Positions 8,487 through 19,417 of a DNA stretch of 64,000 nt are shown here, one piece after another (the first letter of the stretch is position 1; each line of letters starts with the position of its first letter). Made by a program: the position numbers and the translations under genes. The stretch lies in assembly GCF_020907275.1 (NCBI RefSeq), contig NZ_JAJJWI010000006.1, positions 62,001 through 126,000 on the forward strand, given 5' to 3'. The notes below the pieces were generated by a model that was not told the origin of the DNA, searched no databases, and was given only the letters and a program-made list of their open reading frames with translations. The DNA comes from Pontibacter silvestris. Lineage in GTDB: Bacteria > Bacteroidota > Bacteroidia > Cytophagales > Hymenobacteraceae.

Positions 8487-10526
8487 ATGACAGATTATCC
8501 AAAAAGATATACCATAACGGCTGCTTTGCCCTATGCCAATGGGCCGGTACACATTGGCCATCTAGCAGGTGTGTATTTGCCAGCCGATATTTATGTGCGT
8601 TACCTGCGTTTGCAGGAGCGTGATGTGAAGTTTGTTTGTGGCTCTGATGAGCATGGTGTGCCTATTACCATCCGGGCTAAAAAAGAAGGAATCACACCTC
8701 AACAGGCTGTCGATAAATATCATGAGCTAATAAAGAAGTCTTTCGAGGATTTCAATATTTCGTTTGATATCTATAGCCGTACTTCTTCTGAAACGCACCG
8801 TGAAACAGCCTCTGACTTTTTTAAGAAACTGTACGAGGAGGGCAAGTTTATAGAACAGACTTCGCAGCAGTATTACGACGAGGGGGCGCAGCAATTCCTG
8901 GCCGACCGCTACATAGTGGGTACTTGTCCGAAGTGTGGAAACGAAAATGCCTACGGCGATCAGTGTGAGTCTTGTGGTACTTCCCTGAATGCCACAGACC
9001 TTATCAACCCTAAAAGCACATTAAGCGGACTAAAGCCTGTGCTGCGCGAAACAAAACATTGGTATTTGCCTCTGAATGACTATGAGGCATGGCTGCGTGA
9101 ATGGATTGTGGAAGGGCATAAGCAGGACTGGAAGCCTAATGTATATGGGCAGTGCAAAAGCTGGATTGACCAAGGTTTACAGCCGCGTGCCGTTACCCGC
9201 GACCTTGATTGGGGCGTGCCTGTGCCAGTAGAAGGTGCCGAAGGAAAAGTGCTTTACGTGTGGTTTGATGCGCCGATAGGTTATATTTCTGCCACAAAAG
9301 ACCTTACTCCTGATTGGGAAACTTACTGGAAAGACAAAGACTCTAAACTGGTACATTTTATTGGGAAAGATAACATTGTGTTCCACTGTATTATTTTCCC
9401 GGCTATGCTGAAGGCGCATGGCGATTACGTGCTGCCGGATAATGTGCCTGCCAATGAGTTCCTGAATCTGGAAGGAGATAAAATCTCTACGTCCCGCAAC
9501 TGGGCAGTATGGCTGCATGAATACATGCAGGATTTCCCAGGTAAAGGTGATGTGCTGCGTTATGTTTTAGCCGCTAATGCACCGGAAACAAAAGATAATG
9601 ACTTCACCTGGAAAGACTATCAGGCCCGTAATAACAACGAGCTGTTGGCGATACTGGGTAACTTCATTAACAGAGCTGTAGTGCTGACGCAGAAATATTA
9701 CGAAGGCGAAATACCTGCCCGGGGTGAGCTGACAGATTACGATAAGGATGTGTTAGGTGTACTGGAGGGTATGCCAATGGTAGTTGCTTCTTACCTGGAG
9801 CGTTATCGCTTCCGCGATGCATTAGGTGAGTTGATGAATCTGGCTCGTTTAGGAAATAAATATCTGGCTGATACAGAGCCCTGGAAGCTGATTAAGACAG
9901 ATGCAGAACGCGTGCAAACAATCATGAACATTGCATTGCAGATCTCTGGCAGCCTGAATATTTTAATGGAGCCGTTCTTACCTGAATCTGCCGCTAAATT
10001 GCGCAGTATGCTGAACATGAACCAGGGGAAATGGGCGCAGGCTGGTTCTGCAGAGCTGTTACCTGCAGGCCACATTATCGGTAAACCTGAATTACTATTT
10101 GAGAAAGTGGAAGATACCGCTGTAGATGCGCAGGTGCAGAAGCTACTGGATACTAAAAAAGAGAATGAAATGGCTAATGCTGAGGCCGAACCTGCTAAAG
10201 AAAATATCACGTTCGATGATTTCTCTAAAATGGATATCCGCATAGGTACTATTCTGGAAGCTGAGAAAGTAGCCAAAACCAAAAAGCTTTTGAAACTGAA
10301 GATAGATACTGGTATTGACCAGCGCACAGTAGTAAGTGGCATTGCGGAGTTCTTTGATCCTGAAAAGATAATCGGACAGCAGGTAAGTATATTGGTGAAC
10401 CTTGCTCCACGTGAAATCAGAGGAATTACCAGCCAGGGAATGATTCTGATGGCAGAAAATGCTGATGGCTCTCTGGCCTTTGTGCAACCAAGTAAGGAGC
10501 TGAAGAATGGCAGCGGCGTGAGGTAA
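8487..10526 (+). CDS. metG: Methionyl-tRNA synthetase
   Basis: 679-aa cytoplasmic class I aminoacyl-tRNA synthetase that charges tRNA-Met. The HIGH motif is at residues 22-25 (VHIGHLAG). A four-Cys zinc knuckle (CPKC...CESC) lies near residues 146-161, and the KMSKS-equivalent lysine loop reads KISTS near residue 332. An anticodon-binding helical domain with [14 protein letters not shown] precedes a C-terminal EMAP/tRNA-binding domain (about residues 570-679, [20 protein letters not shown]), which mediates dimerisation in long-form enzymes. Length and domain order are normal. Expression appears independent, with its own promoter box and a strong terminator. Confidence 0.98.
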   Translation: MTDYPKRYTITAALPYANGPVHIGHLAGVYLPADIYVRYLRLQERDVKFVCGSDEHGVPITIRAKKEGITPQQAVDKYHELIKKSFEDFNISFDIYSRTSSETHRETASDFFKKLYEEGKFIEQTSQQYYDEGAQQFLADRYIVGTCPKCGNENAYGDQCESCGTSLNATDLINPKSTLSGLKPVLRETKHWYLPLNDYEAWLREWIVEGHKQDWKPNVYGQCKSWIDQGLQPRAVTRDLDWGVPVPVEGAEGKVLYVWFDAPIGYISATKDLTPDWETYWKDKDSKLVHFIGKDNIVFHCIIFPAMLKAHGDYVLPDNVPANEFLNLEGDKISTSRNWAVWLHEYMQDFPGKGDVLRYVLAANAPETKDNDFTWKDYQARNNNELLAILGNFINRAVVLTQKYYEGEIPARGELTDYDKDVLGVLEGMPMVVASYLERYRFRDALGELMNLARLGNKYLADTEPWKLIKTDAERVQTIMNIALQISGSLNILMEPFLPESAAKLRSMLNMNQGKWAQAGSAELLPAGHIIGKPELLFEKVEDTAVDAQVQKLLDTKKENEMANAEAEPAKENITFDDFSKMDIRIGTILEAEKVAKTKKLLKLKIDTGIDQRTVVSGIAEFFDPEKIIGQQVSILVNLAPREIRGITSQGMILMAENADGSLAFVQPSKELKNGSGVR

Positions 10527-10540
10527 CAAGTTACATAAAA

Positions 10541-10582
10541 TAACAAAAAAGGCTTGCTCTTAAGAGCAAGCCTTTTTTGTTA
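10541..10582 (+). terminator. Perfect 42-bp palindromic terminator after metG
   Basis: 10541-10582 is an exact palindrome. It folds as a stem of about 19 bp with a TTAA loop and a built-in run of six T, an unambiguous intrinsic terminator. By symmetry it could also act on the other strand. Confidence 0.92.
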
Positions 10583-11140
10583 CACATATAGATGCTCCGT
10601 CTCATAACAAAAGCATTACTACCGGATGTTTTGTAACAAAGGTTGCTAGCAGTTAAAATAAAGCAGATGCTTTAGTAGGCTTTTAATTCTATCCTTTCAC
10701 TACTAGCTACTAGCAGTTAATCTTGTAGATTCATATTCATTCAGAATCCTATTTAGCAGCTGCTATTCTGGCTATTATTTTGTACGCTTTGTGTTAGTAT
10801 AATTCAATTTGTATAAGCTATGATGTTTGGCTTAGTAAGATTTTGCTCTGACTTTTGTAAAATAAATAACCTTTAAAGTAGTTGATTTATTGAATTTAAG
10901 TTTTATTTGTAACTTAAAATATTTACATAAAAATGTTGCAACATTAATTTAATTAAAATTAAAAAGTTCAATTTTTTGTTTGTAAAATATTGCTTTATGT
11001 AGCTTGTGTCTTGTATATTTAATTGCAGGCTATAACATTTTACAATTATTAATTTAAAGGTGTTTTGAAAGTATGTTGGTAAAGTACCTTAATGGGTTTT
11101 TAAGAACAAATAAGCCGCTGTGGCTGTATCAGGCGACTAT
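10583..11140. other. Long AT-rich upstream region of the hybrid kinase gene
   Basis: About 560 nt with no credible gene, increasingly AT-rich towards the kinase start. An 11-bp direct repeat, CTAGCAGTTAA, occurs at 10646-10656 and 10710-10720, spaced 64 nt start to start; it could be an operator but nothing else supports this. No exact TTTG/TAnnTTTG promoter pair was found. Confidence 0.4.
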
Positions 11141-14100
11141 ATGCTGAAAGTTTACCTTACTTTTTTATTGTTTTGTTTCTATTCTGTATTCTCTTTTGCA
11201 AAGCAGCCTGATATCAGGTTTACACACCTGACAAACATAAATGGTCTCTCACAGAGTACAGTAAAGTGCATACTGAAAGATAAGTATGGCTTTATGTGGT
11301 TTGGAACACAGGACGGCTTAAACAGGTATGACGGCTATGAGTTTAAAATATACAGAAACAATCCTAAAGATTCTAAAAGCCTGCGATCCAACGATATTAC
11401 AACACTTTATGAGGATAGACAAGGGCGTTTATGGATAGGTAGTAATCTGGGAGGGTTGAGCCTTTATGATAGAACAACAGATTCGTTTGTTCATTTCTTT
11501 GAAGGTGCAGATAGCAAGCCTGGTCTCAGTCATAAAGATGTTACTTCCATTTATGAAGACGGGCAGGGGAATTTATGGATAGGTACTAACTGGGGGTTGA
11601 ACCTGGTAAATAAAAAAGCAACAAAGATTACTCATTTTCTGCCTGATTCAACACTAGATCATGCATTAAGTCATGGCACTATTAACGCAGTTTTTGAGGA
11701 TACGAAGGATAATCTCTGGGTTGGCACACGCAAGGGGCTTAATCTTTTAGATCGAAAGTCAGGAAGATTTAAGCATTATCTATCTAGTGAAAATAGCCCA
11801 GGAAGTATCAGCCATAATGTTGTTAAATCCATGTTTGAAGACAGAGAGAATAATCTCTGGATTGGTACAGAAAATGGCCTTAACCTGCTTAACAGGAGCA
11901 GTGGTACTTTTAAGCAGTATAAACATGAACCTGCAAATCCTGAAAGCCTTGGAGGTCAGGCTGTAGCTTCTGTCATCAGTGCCGGAAACGGCAACTTGTG
12001 GGTTGGCACTGAGCAGGCCTTAAATCTCTTCAATACCAAAACAGGCACATTTACCCGATATGTCAGTAATCCCATTGATAAGGGAGGCTTAAATAACAGT
12101 GTTGTACTCTCTTTGCTACTGGATGACCAGGGAATACTGTGGGTAGGGACATATTCGGGAGGAGTTAACAAATATGATAGGAACCTGGCTTTCTTTAGGC
12201 AATACAGCAGCCATTATGCCGATTATTTTACCTTGAGCTTTAATGTTGTTAGCGCTTTTGCAGAAAGTGCAGCAGGCGATATATGGGTTGGTACTGATGG
12301 TGGAGCTCTGAATCTGTTTAAGAAGTCTGCTAATCAGTTTTTGCGTTATAATCCTGATCCTGCTAACCCGGAATATACACTGGCAAATTATTCTGTACTT
12401 ACGGTGCTGCAGAGCAAAAAGAATGACTATGTCTGGATTGGTACCTATGGAGGAGGAATGGACAGGTATGACCCGACAACCTACACCTTTAAGCATTATA
12501 AGCAGGGAGAGGGACCGGACCAGTTAAGCAACAACAATGTGTATGCTCTGTTGGAAGATAGAAACGGTAATGTCTGGATTGGTACAAACGGAGGAGGAGT
12601 TAACGTACTAAACAATAAGACACAGACTATTAAAAAGTACCGGCACTATGTTGATATGCCAGATAGCCTTGCAAATGACGTTATCCGTGCCCTTTATGAG
12701 GACAGGCTTGGGAATATCTGGATTGGTACGTATGGCGCTGGAGTCAGTGTTTTTAATCCTTCAACTAAAAAGTTTACACACTACCATAAGAGCAACAGTA
12801 ACTTAGGGAGTAATATTGTACTTTCCTTTTTAGAAGACAGAAAAGGAAACATGTGGGTAGGTACTATGGGAGGTGGCCTTAATATGTTTGATGAAAAGCG
12901 TAAGAAGTTTATTTCCTATAAAGAAGAACAAGGCTTACCCAACAACACTATTAACTACCTTGCCGAAGATGAAAAGGGCAACCTTTGGATGAGTACCAAT
13001 AACGGTATTTGTCGGTTTGATCCTGTTAACAAGACAAGCAAACACTTCAGTTTATTTAATGGGCTTCAGGGGTATGAATTTTTACCTGGGTCGGGCTTAA
13101 GAGCTAGTACTGGTGAAATTTATTTTGGAGGGCAGAATGGGTTTAATGTTATAGACCCTGCCAGCGTACCAGAGAATAAGTATGCGCCTGCTGTTGTATT
13201 TACAGATTTTCAGCTATTCAACAAATCCTTAGCAATTGGTGCAGAAGACTCACCTCTAAAGCAGCACATTGCCGAAACAAAAGTAATTGAGCTGGACTAC
13301 GACCAGTCGGTGCTGTCTTTCGAGTTTGCAGCTTTAAGCTTTACGACACCAGAAGAGAATCAGTATGCTTATAAAATGGAAGGGTTTGATAAAGGATGGC
13401 ATTATGTGGGCACACAACGCAAAGCTACTTATACAAACCTTGATCCGGGAGAGTATGTGTTTCAGGTTAAAGCTTCTAACAATGACGGCGTCTGGAATGA
13501 AGAGGGTGCTTTTGTCAGAATTATCATTAAGCCTCCTTTTTGGTTGACGTGGTGGTTTAAAGTACTCGTAACCGCTGTAATAGCTGGTGCCTTTTTTGTC
13601 TCAAATCAGTATAGGGTAAAATCAATTGAGCAGAAAAGGAAGGAGCTGGAGCGGCAGGTAAAGCAACGAACCTCTGAAGTAGTCCGGCAAAAGGAAGAGC
13701 TGCAACAACAGGCGGAAAGTTTAAAGGTTTTGAACCAGCAGCTTGAGAACCAGAAAGTGCATGAGCAGAAGGCCAGGGAAGAAGCTGAAAGCGCCCGTAA
13801 AGAAGCAGAAAGAGCTAACCAGGCAAAGAGTATATTTTTAGCGACCATGAGTCACGAAATACGCACCCCGCTTAACGGTGTAATAGGTATGAACTCGTTG
13901 CTGTCTAAAACGAAGCTTGACCCGGAACAGCAGACTTATACAGAAATAATTGGGGCTTCTGGTAAAAGCTTGCTTGCTGTTATTAATGATATCCTTGACT
14001 TCTCTAAAATAGAGTCCGGGAAAATGGAGCTGGAATACCATCCCTTCAACTTAAGAGAGTGTTTGGAAGAAGTACTGGATATGTTTGCTGATAAAGCCTA

Positions 14101-15385
14101 TCAAAAGCAGTTGGAGATTCTGTATCAGATGGAGCACAATGTGCCACAACAGGTAGTTGGAGATAGCACCAGGTTAAAACAGATATTAATAAACTTGGTT
14201 GGGAATGCGGTTAAATTTACATCAGAAGGGGAGGTTGTAGTAAGAGTGAAAAGCCTACGCTTCTTAAGTAAGGAGCAGGTTGAATTAGCTTTTGATATAA
14301 CAGACACAGGCATTGGTATTGCAGACGAAAAGTCTGGCCAGTTATTCAAGGCCTTTACGCAGATAGACTCTTCAACAACCCGGAAGTATGGAGGGTCAGG
14401 GTTGGGTTTGGCTATTTGTAAGCGGCTGGTAGAGCTGATGCAAGGGCGTATTGGTGTAAAAAGCCAGTTGGGAAAAGGGACAACTTTTTATTTCACAGTT
14501 CTTGTGCAGGCAAGTCCGCAAGCTGCTCAAACTAATGTTCCTCCGACTCTTTTGGAGTTGGAGGGGAAACAGGTTTTAGTGGTAGATGATAATGCTACTA
14601 CCCGAGACATTCTTAAAAGCCTGCTACAGCAGTGGAAGTTTAAGACATTGGTGGCAGCCTCAGCAAAAGAGGCTTTAGAACTATTGCTAACGCACAAGTG
14701 CGATCTTATTATCACTGACATGAATATGCCTGAGATGGATGGCGTAGCGTTGGCTCAGGCCATAAGGCAGCAGGATACGAAGCTTCCGCTTATTTTGCTG
14801 AACTCTATCGGGAACGTGCTGGAATATAGTGAGAAGAACTTGTTCTATAATATATTACTAAAACCTGTAAAACAGTTGCAGTTACACAAACAAGTGGTAA
14901 ACTGCCTGAAAATGCTCCGAAGCGAGGAACAGCAGGAGCTGGAAGAAAACCAATTGACCGATAGTTTTGCCATACAATACCCTTTGCAGATTTTAGTTGC
15001 TGAAGATTACCCAATGAACCAGCTTTTTGCACAGATGGTGTTGGAAAAGTTAGGTTATGCGTGGGAGCTGGCCGAGAATGGGGTACAGGTGTTAGAGGCC
15101 ATCGAAAAGAAAGCTTATGATATTATTTTGATGGATGTGCAGATGCCGGAGATGGGCGGCCTGGAAGCAACGCGCATCATAAGGGTGCAAAATGGCGTTG
15201 GAGTACAACCTTACATTGTTGCCACTACAGCCAACGCTTTGAAGGAAGATGAGCAGGAATGTATGGCCGCAGGTGCAGATGCTTATATCAGCAAGCCCAT
15301 CGAACTGGAACAATTAATGAAGATACTACAAAAAGCAGCCCTTGTAATTAAAAGCAGAGCATCAAAAGAAATCAACAGCTTATAG
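11141..15385 (+). CDS. Hybrid two-component sensor: twin propeller, Y_Y_Y, kinase, two receivers
   Basis: ATG 11141 is chosen because it opens a clean Sec signal ([20 protein letters not shown]); a GTG at 11120 adds seven residues. The 1414-aa protein has a periplasmic part with about 14 Reg_prop repeats of the form LWIGTxxGLNxxD (two seven-bladed propellers, to about residue 680), a Y_Y_Y domain (about 725-790), one membrane helix (about 800-820), a coiled coil, HisKA ([10 protein letters not shown], phospho-acceptor His905), HATPase ([16 protein letters not shown]), and two receivers with likely phospho-Asp near 1193 and 1332. It lacks the AraC DNA-binding domain of Bacteroides glycan HTCS proteins, so output is probably phosphorelay to a separate partner. 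The ligand is unknown. Confidence 0.93.
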   Translation: MLKVYLTFLLFCFYSVFSFAKQPDIRFTHLTNINGLSQSTVKCILKDKYGFMWFGTQDGLNRYDGYEFKIYRNNPKDSKSLRSNDITTLYEDRQGRLWIGSNLGGLSLYDRTTDSFVHFFEGADSKPGLSHKDVTSIYEDGQGNLWIGTNWGLNLVNKKATKITHFLPDSTLDHALSHGTINAVFEDTKDNLWVGTRKGLNLLDRKSGRFKHYLSSENSPGSISHNVVKSMFEDRENNLWIGTENGLNLLNRSSGTFKQYKHEPANPESLGGQAVASVISAGNGNLWVGTEQALNLFNTKTGTFTRYVSNPIDKGGLNNSVVLSLLLDDQGILWVGTYSGGVNKYDRNLAFFRQYSSHYADYFTLSFNVVSAFAESAAGDIWVGTDGGALNLFKKSANQFLRYNPDPANPEYTLANYSVLTVLQSKKNDYVWIGTYGGGMDRYDPTTYTFKHYKQGEGPDQLSNNNVYALLEDRNGNVWIGTNGGGVNVLNNKTQTIKKYRHYVDMPDSLANDVIRALYEDRLGNIWIGTYGAGVSVFNPSTKKFTHYHKSNSNLGSNIVLSFLEDRKGNMWVGTMGGGLNMFDEKRKKFISYKEEQGLPNNTINYLAEDEKGNLWMSTNNGICRFDPVNKTSKHFSLFNGLQGYEFLPGSGLRASTGEIYFGGQNGFNVIDPASVPENKYAPAVVFTDFQLFNKSLAIGAEDSPLKQHIAETKVIELDYDQSVLSFEFAALSFTTPEENQYAYKMEGFDKGWHYVGTQRKATYTNLDPGEYVFQVKASNNDGVWNEEGAFVRIIIKPPFWLTWWFKVLVTAVIAGAFFVSNQYRVKSIEQKRKELERQVKQRTSEVVRQKEELQQQAESLKVLNQQLENQKVHEQKAREEAESARKEAERANQAKSIFLATMSHEIRTPLNGVIGMNSLLSKTKLDPEQQTYTEIIGASGKSLLAVINDILDFSKIESGKMELEYHPFNLRECLEEVLDMFADKAYQKQLEILYQMEHNVPQQVVGDSTRLKQILINLVGNAVKFTSEGEVVVRVKSLRFLSKEQVELAFDITDTGIGIADEKSGQLFKAFTQIDSSTTRKYGGSGLGLAICKRLVELMQGRIGVKSQLGKGTTFYFTVLVQASPQAAQTNVPPTLLELEGKQVLVVDDNATTRDILKSLLQQWKFKTLVAASAKEALELLLTHKCDLIITDMNMPEMDGVALAQAIRQQDTKLPLILLNSIGNVLEYSEKNLFYNILLKPVKQLQLHKQVVNCLKMLRSEEQQELEENQLTDSFAIQYPLQILVAEDYPMNQLFAQMVLEKLGYAWELAENGVQVLEAIEKKAYDIILMDVQMPEMGGLEATRIIRVQNGVGVQPYIVATTANALKEDEQECMAAGADAYISKPIELEQLMKILQKAALVIKSRASKEINSL

Positions 15386-15446
15386 TACAAGAAGCTTACT
15401 TAGCCAAAACCTCTTGTACTGTAAGTTGTGACATGGCTAAGTAAGC
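15381..15446 (+). terminator. Interleaved inverted repeats after the hybrid kinase gene
   Basis: Two inverted repeats overlap in an A-B-A'-B' order: 15381-15392 with 15412-15423 (12 bp, one G/T wobble), and 15394-15406 with 15434-15446 (13 bp, perfect). They cannot both form as simple hairpins, only as alternatives or a pseudoknot. The position, starting at the stop codon, suggests a 3' end or terminator, but there is no strong T-run. Confidence 0.6.
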
Positions 15447-15509
15447 AGTGTGTTTATAAAACCTAAAGGGATTTGATGGGATTTAAAAAGTTATGTTTTA
15501 CTGCATTCC

Positions 15510-16778
15510 TTAACTTGTTACCATCTTGTTGTCTACTGCTAAGGCTGCTATAGTCTCTCTGTCGGATCTGTGCCTTTCCATTGCCTGTACTACAAAATAA
15601 ATTCCCAAGGCTGTAACTATTGCTAACCCGCCAGTTGCCCACCAAAGTGTGGAAAAGCCATACGCTGCAATAATGTGGGTGCCTAAAAATGGGGCAATAA
15701 CGTGTGCCGCAGAATAGGCAATTGTGTAAAGCCCCATATAGGCACCACGGTTACTGGTGGTGGAGCGTTCTACAGTGATGGTAGTCATAAAAGGCATGGC
15801 ACATATCTCTGCTATACTTAAAAGCAGCATAGAGAGGAAGAGTACGCTAATGTGCTGTATCATATTAAAGAGTACAAAGGAAAAGCCGAGAAGCAATACG
15901 CCAGCCACTATAATCACAGCTTTTTTTACGCGATCTCCTATCAGGTATACCAGAATCATTTCCAGGAGGAAAACAATAAAGCCGTTCAAAGCCATTAGTA
16001 TACCTATGTTACTTTCTGAAAGTATAAACACCTGCTTATAATACAACGGCAAGGTAGAAAACAACTGAAAAAAGATAGTTGCAAAACTACAGCAGAGCAA
16101 TACGAAAAGCATAAAAGTTAAATCCTTGTAAGGTGAGCGGGCAGTTGTGGCAACTTGCTGCTTCTGCTTTGACTCATGCTGTGGCTGATGGCCTTGTTTA
16201 TGGCGGAAATAAAAGAAAAAGAAAGCACCTGCACCTAAACAGGTAACGCCATCAGCAAGAAAAAGCCACTTGTACGACAAAGCAGCCAGCAAGCCTCCTA
16301 TGGCCGGACCAACTGAAAAACCCAGGTTAATGGCCATTCTGTTAAGAGAGAAGGCCCTGGTTACATTTTCAGGTTTGGCATAAGAGGCAATTGAGGAGGC
16401 GTTGGCAGGGCGGAGACAGTCGTTTACTAAGCTCAGTATAAACACGCCTGCAGCCATGTACTCAAACTCCCTTAAGTTCAGGAGCACAAAGTATAGACTA
16501 CCTCCCAGTGTGAGGCTAATGAACTGCACTTTAAAGTGACCAACTTTATCAGTTAACCAGCCGCCTAAAAATGCTCCGCACACAGAGCCCAGCCCATAGA
16601 TACTCAGTACAGCCCCTGTCTCTTTTAAACTATAATGCAGCACTTCTGTAAGGTAAACGCTCAGGAAGGGCGTTACCATAGCGCCACTTCGATTTATAAG
16701 CATTACCAGCGACATCATCCAGGCGGGTTTGGAAAGGCCGCCAAAGGCATTGCGGTAGAGAAGAAAAACTCTTTTCAT
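15510..16778 (-). CDS. MFS transporter
   Basis: 422-aa major facilitator with 12 predicted membrane segments. Family marks are the loop 2-3 motif GAFLGGWLTDKVGHFKVQ near residues 72-90, and a Lys/Gln/His-rich central cytoplasmic loop (RHKQGHQPQHESKQKQQ) separating the two six-helix halves. Second-half motifs (YLIGDRVKK, RGAYMGLY) resemble drug or sugar exporters of the DHA1/YfcJ type. The substrate cannot be assigned. The gene reads back towards the hybrid kinase gene and has its own strong hairpin-bounded region upstream; no functional link is shown. Confidence 0.88.
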   Translation of the reverse strand: MKRVFLLYRNAFGGLSKPAWMMSLVMLINRSGAMVTPFLSVYLTEVLHYSLKETGAVLSIYGLGSVCGAFLGGWLTDKVGHFKVQFISLTLGGSLYFVLLNLREFEYMAAGVFILSLVNDCLRPANASSIASYAKPENVTRAFSLNRMAINLGFSVGPAIGGLLAALSYKWLFLADGVTCLGAGAFFFFYFRHKQGHQPQHESKQKQQVATTARSPYKDLTFMLFVLLCCSFATIFFQLFSTLPLYYKQVFILSESNIGILMALNGFIVFLLEMILVYLIGDRVKKAVIIVAGVLLLGFSFVLFNMIQHISVLFLSMLLLSIAEICAMPFMTTITVERSTTSNRGAYMGLYTIAYSAAHVIAPFLGTHIIAAYGFSTLWWATGGLAIVTALGIYFVVQAMERHRSDRETIAALAVDNKMVTS

Positions 16779-16831
16779 AGTTTAAGAAGTCGGTAAGGTG
16801 GCATTGGTACAAATGTATGTATTTCAGCCAG

Positions 16832-16884
16832 CTAAATAAATAAAGCCTCTGCTGATACTAGCAGCAGAGGCTTTATTTATTTAG
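16832..16884. terminator. Bidirectional-looking hairpin, 23-bp perfect stem
   Basis: Arms 16832-16854 and 16862-16884 are exact reverse complements around a 7-nt loop, with a core GCCTCTGCTG and A/T-rich flanks. Both neighbours read leftward, so it should end the pth transcript upstream of the MFS gene. Confidence 0.85.
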
Positions 16885-16974
16885 TAAACAGGTTACCAAA
16901 TGATGGCTTTGAAAAGCAGGCTGTAGAGGAAATACAGTACGTGGACTACCGATGTAAACTTAGAACAGCAATTT

Positions 16975-17610
16975 TTATTTTGTATTATAGAAGTTCATCG
17001 TTCGTTCCAACCCTATAGTACCAAATGAAACAACGGCATCAGCAGATTTTTCTATTAATGTTTGTAGTTCTGCCTGTTCATCTGCTGTAAACGTGCTTAA
17101 TACGTAATCGACCTGTTTGCCTTTTGAAAAGGCGTCACCTACACCAAAGCGGAGGCGAGGGTAGTTATTATGCCCGAGTGTCTGCTCAATATGTTTTAGC
17201 CCGTTATGACCACCGGCACTTCCCTTCATACGAATGCGGATTTTACCGAAAGGGAGTGCAATGTCATCTGTAATAATCAACATTTGCTCTGGCGACAGTT
17301 TCAGGCTGTTTAAATAATGACCAACTGCTTTTCCACTCAGGTTCATGTATGTAGTAGGTTTTACCAATACAAAGGTGCGGCCTTTGGTTTTTATCTCTGT
17401 CACGAAAGCATGGCGGTTAACTTCAAAACTGGCAGGCCCATATTTCTGTGCCAGGTAGTCAAGTACCATAAAGCCAATGTTGTGACGAGTTTCAGCATAT
17501 TCAGGGCCAATATTTCCGAGGCCTACGATCAGGTATTTCATGGTTGTATCTTCAGAAGTAGCAGGTTGTTCATTAGTTAAGCCCAGCCACCTTTTTACAG
17601 TTTGTAACAT
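16975..17610 (-). CDS. pth: Peptidyl-tRNA hydrolase
   Basis: Cytoplasmic enzyme that releases peptides from prematurely dropped peptidyl-tRNA. The core starts MKYLIVGLGNIGPEYAETRH and contains the catalytic His of RHNIGF, the Asn/Asp residues of TTYMNLSG and ITDDIALPFG, and GSAGGHNGLKHIE; these are the full set of Pth active-site motifs. Two starts are possible: ATG 17610 (211 aa, with a 23-residue extension MLQTVKRWLGL...) and ATG 17541 (188 aa, the classical length). The shorter form is the safer functional protein. It follows rplY and prs on the same strand, a common grouping. Confidence 0.96.
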   Translation of the reverse strand: MLQTVKRWLGLTNEQPATSEDTTMKYLIVGLGNIGPEYAETRHNIGFMVLDYLAQKYGPASFEVNRHAFVTEIKTKGRTFVLVKPTTYMNLSGKAVGHYLNSLKLSPEQMLIITDDIALPFGKIRIRMKGSAGGHNGLKHIEQTLGHNNYPRLRFGVGDAFSKGKQVDYVLSTFTADEQAELQTLIEKSADAVVSFGTIGLERTMNFYNTK

Positions 17611-17750
17611 TCTATAAGACGTTAGACTATGGCTGTTTAGTTTTAGAGTTGTATTTTGCCTGTTAAAACAAACTAAATTTAGTAGCAGTTAAAGAATTTA
17701 GGTGCAAGGCCTGGATATATAGCATCTCAAAAGCAGGTTTAAACTAAAAA

Positions 17751-17779
17751 TCCTGCCCTGCACGGGGCAGGACAGGATT
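17751..17779 (-). terminator. Terminator after rplY
   Basis: CCTGCCC and GGGCAGG form a GC-rich stem (about 17753-17773), extended by flanking ATCC/GGAT-like pairing. It lies just beyond the rplY stop on the leftward transcript, with T residues following on that strand. Confidence 0.7.
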
Positions 17780-17801
17780 TAATAAGAAAGCTATATTTGG
17801 C

Positions 17802-18389
17802 TTATTTTTTACCGGCACGAGCTTCTTCCATCTGTGCACTCTTAAGAGCACGAGGAATAGTAACTGTTGCAACTGGTGCGCTTGGGTTGTTAAGAATCTC
17901 GTAGTTTACAGGCTTAACCTTGTTAACTTTGATAGACTTTCCAAGTTCCAGATCAGAAATATCAACTTCTACATAATCAGGAAGGTTAGCAGGAAGTGCT
18001 TTTACTTTCATCTTACGCAGGTTTGTTACAAGCTTACCACCAAGAATCACACCAGGTGATGTTCCTACTAATTTCACAGGAATATCAAGTTTAACTGGCT
18101 TGTCGTCCTGTAGCAGAAGGAAGTCAACGTGCAGAAGCATTTCGTTTACTGGGTGGAACTGTGCATCCTGAAGAACTGCTCTGTAATGAGTACCTTCGAT
18201 ATTAAGGTCTACTTCGTATACTTCTGGAGAATAAACCAAGTCTCTGAACAGAATAGCTGGTGCATAGAAGTGAACTTGCTCAGCACCGCCATAAAGTACG
18301 CCTGGTACATAAGACTCATTGCGTAGTTCTTTAGAAACTTGCTTGCCGAGATTTGCTCTTTTAAACCCTATAATCTCTAACGTTTTCAT
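17802..18389 (-). CDS. rplY: 50S ribosomal protein L25 (CTC form)
   Basis: 195-aa long-form L25/CTC protein. The N-terminal 5S-rRNA-binding domain (residues 1-90) shows KTLEIIGFKRANLGK and VPGVLYGGAEQVHFYAPAIL, then HPVNEMLLHVDFLLL. The C-terminal TL5-type beta domain runs through PVKLVGTSPGVILGGKLVTN and DYVEVDISDLELGKSIKV. It ends in an Ala/Glu/Lys tail. Bacteroidota commonly carry this two-domain version. It sits between prs and pth; a promoter box of its own is visible at 18419-18426. Confidence 0.96.
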   Translation of the reverse strand: MKTLEIIGFKRANLGKQVSKELRNESYVPGVLYGGAEQVHFYAPAILFRDLVYSPEVYEVDLNIEGTHYRAVLQDAQFHPVNEMLLHVDFLLLQDDKPVKLDIPVKLVGTSPGVILGGKLVTNLRKMKVKALPANLPDYVEVDISDLELGKSIKVNKVKPVNYEILNNPSAPVATVTIPRALKSAQMEEARAGKK

Positions 18390-18418
18390 AAAAATTGTTT
18401 TTAAATTGTTTATTGCTA

Positions 18419-18426
18419 CAAAAGTA
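18419..18426 (-). promoter_or_regulatory. Promoter -7 box for rplY
   Basis: TACTTTTG on the minus strand, matching TAnnTTTG, 30 nt upstream of the rplY ATG. No strong -33 TTTG was found. Confidence 0.5.
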
Positions 18427-18434
18427 TAGCCTTG

Positions 18435-19364
18435 TTAAATAAATAATGAGCTGATTGAGTCGTGCGTTACTACACTATTAATCGCTCTGGCAAATAACTG
18501 TGAGAAAGAAAGTACTTTTATCTTAGAACATTCCTGCCTCAGACGTATTGTATCTGATACAACAAGTTCTTCGAGTACTGAGTTCTCTATGCGCTCATAA
18601 GCAGGGCCAGAAAGTACTGGGTGCGTTGCTATGGCGCGTACTGTTTTAGCGCCCTTTTCTTTCAGCAGTTGCGCAGCTTTTGTGATAGTACCTGCTGTAT
18701 CTATCATGTCGTCCACTAAAACTACATCCATCCCCTCTACATCACCAATTACCTGCATAGAGGCAATTTCGTTGGCACGCTTGCGATGCTTATCGCATAC
18801 TACCATTTCTGCCCCAAAATTAGTGGCAAAAGCTCTGGTTCTAACCACGCCACCTACATCCGGAGATGCAAAAATAAGATCACTGCCTAGGTTCAGACTA
18901 CGCAGGTAGGGTACAAAAATAGCAGAGCCATTTAAATGATCTACCGGTATATCAAAAAAGCCCTGTATCTGTCCGGCATGCAAATCACAGGTCATCAAGC
19001 GGTCTGCGCCTACAGACTGTATAGCGTTAGCCACTACTTTAGCACCTATAGATACACGTGGCTTGTCTTTTCTGTCTTGTCGTGCGTAGCCATAATAAGG
19101 CATTACCACAATTACTTTATGAGCTGATGCACGCTTTGCTGCGTCAATCATCAGCATTAACTCCATCAGGTTATCAGCTGGCGGAAAAGTAGATTGTACA
19201 AGAAATACTTCTGCTCCACGAATGGACTCGTTAAAGTGTACGCCTATTTCTCCATCACTAAAACTGGAGACGGTCAGATCACCGAGTGGCTGCCCATAAG
19301 CAGTAGCTATTTTCTCAGCTAAATATCTGGAAGCGGTACCAGAGAAAATTTTAACCTGTGGCAT
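18435..19364 (-). CDS. prs: Ribose-phosphate pyrophosphokinase (PRPP synthetase)
   Basis: 309-aa class I enzyme making PRPP from ribose-5-phosphate and ATP, the precursor of purines, pyrimidines, NAD, His and Trp. Motifs seen: SDGEIGVHFNESIRG near residue 36, the ATP-binding PPADNLMELMLMIDAAKRA, the flexible-loop basic segment YYGYARQDRKDKPRVSIGAK, the CDLHAGQIQGFF metal/ribose site, and the PRPP loop VVLVDDMIDTAGTITKAA near residue 215. Length and order are normal. A TAGCTTTG box at 19418-19425 (minus) is a likely promoter; tRNA-Gln lies further upstream on the same strand. Confidence 0.97.
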   Translation of the reverse strand: MPQVKIFSGTASRYLAEKIATAYGQPLGDLTVSSFSDGEIGVHFNESIRGAEVFLVQSTFPPADNLMELMLMIDAAKRASAHKVIVVMPYYGYARQDRKDKPRVSIGAKVVANAIQSVGADRLMTCDLHAGQIQGFFDIPVDHLNGSAIFVPYLRSLNLGSDLIFASPDVGGVVRTRAFATNFGAEMVVCDKHRKRANEIASMQVIGDVEGMDVVLVDDMIDTAGTITKAAQLLKEKGAKTVRAIATHPVLSGPAYERIENSVLEELVVSDTIRLRQECSKIKVLSFSQLFARAINSVVTHDSISSLFI

Positions 19365-19417
19365 AATGGTGCTAAATACTAAAGAATTTTGGGTTTAGGT
19401 TTAGTTTATTATGCCTG

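Noticed and set aside
9803..10546. Open minus-strand frame of 247 codons
   Set aside because: It is antisense to the well-supported C-terminal part of metG and shows no domain; an artefact of codon bias.
11230..13160. Repetitive DNA within the hybrid kinase gene
   Set aside because: The repeats are degenerate at DNA level and reflect the protein's propeller motif (LWIGTxxGLN), not a tandem DNA array or CRISPR.
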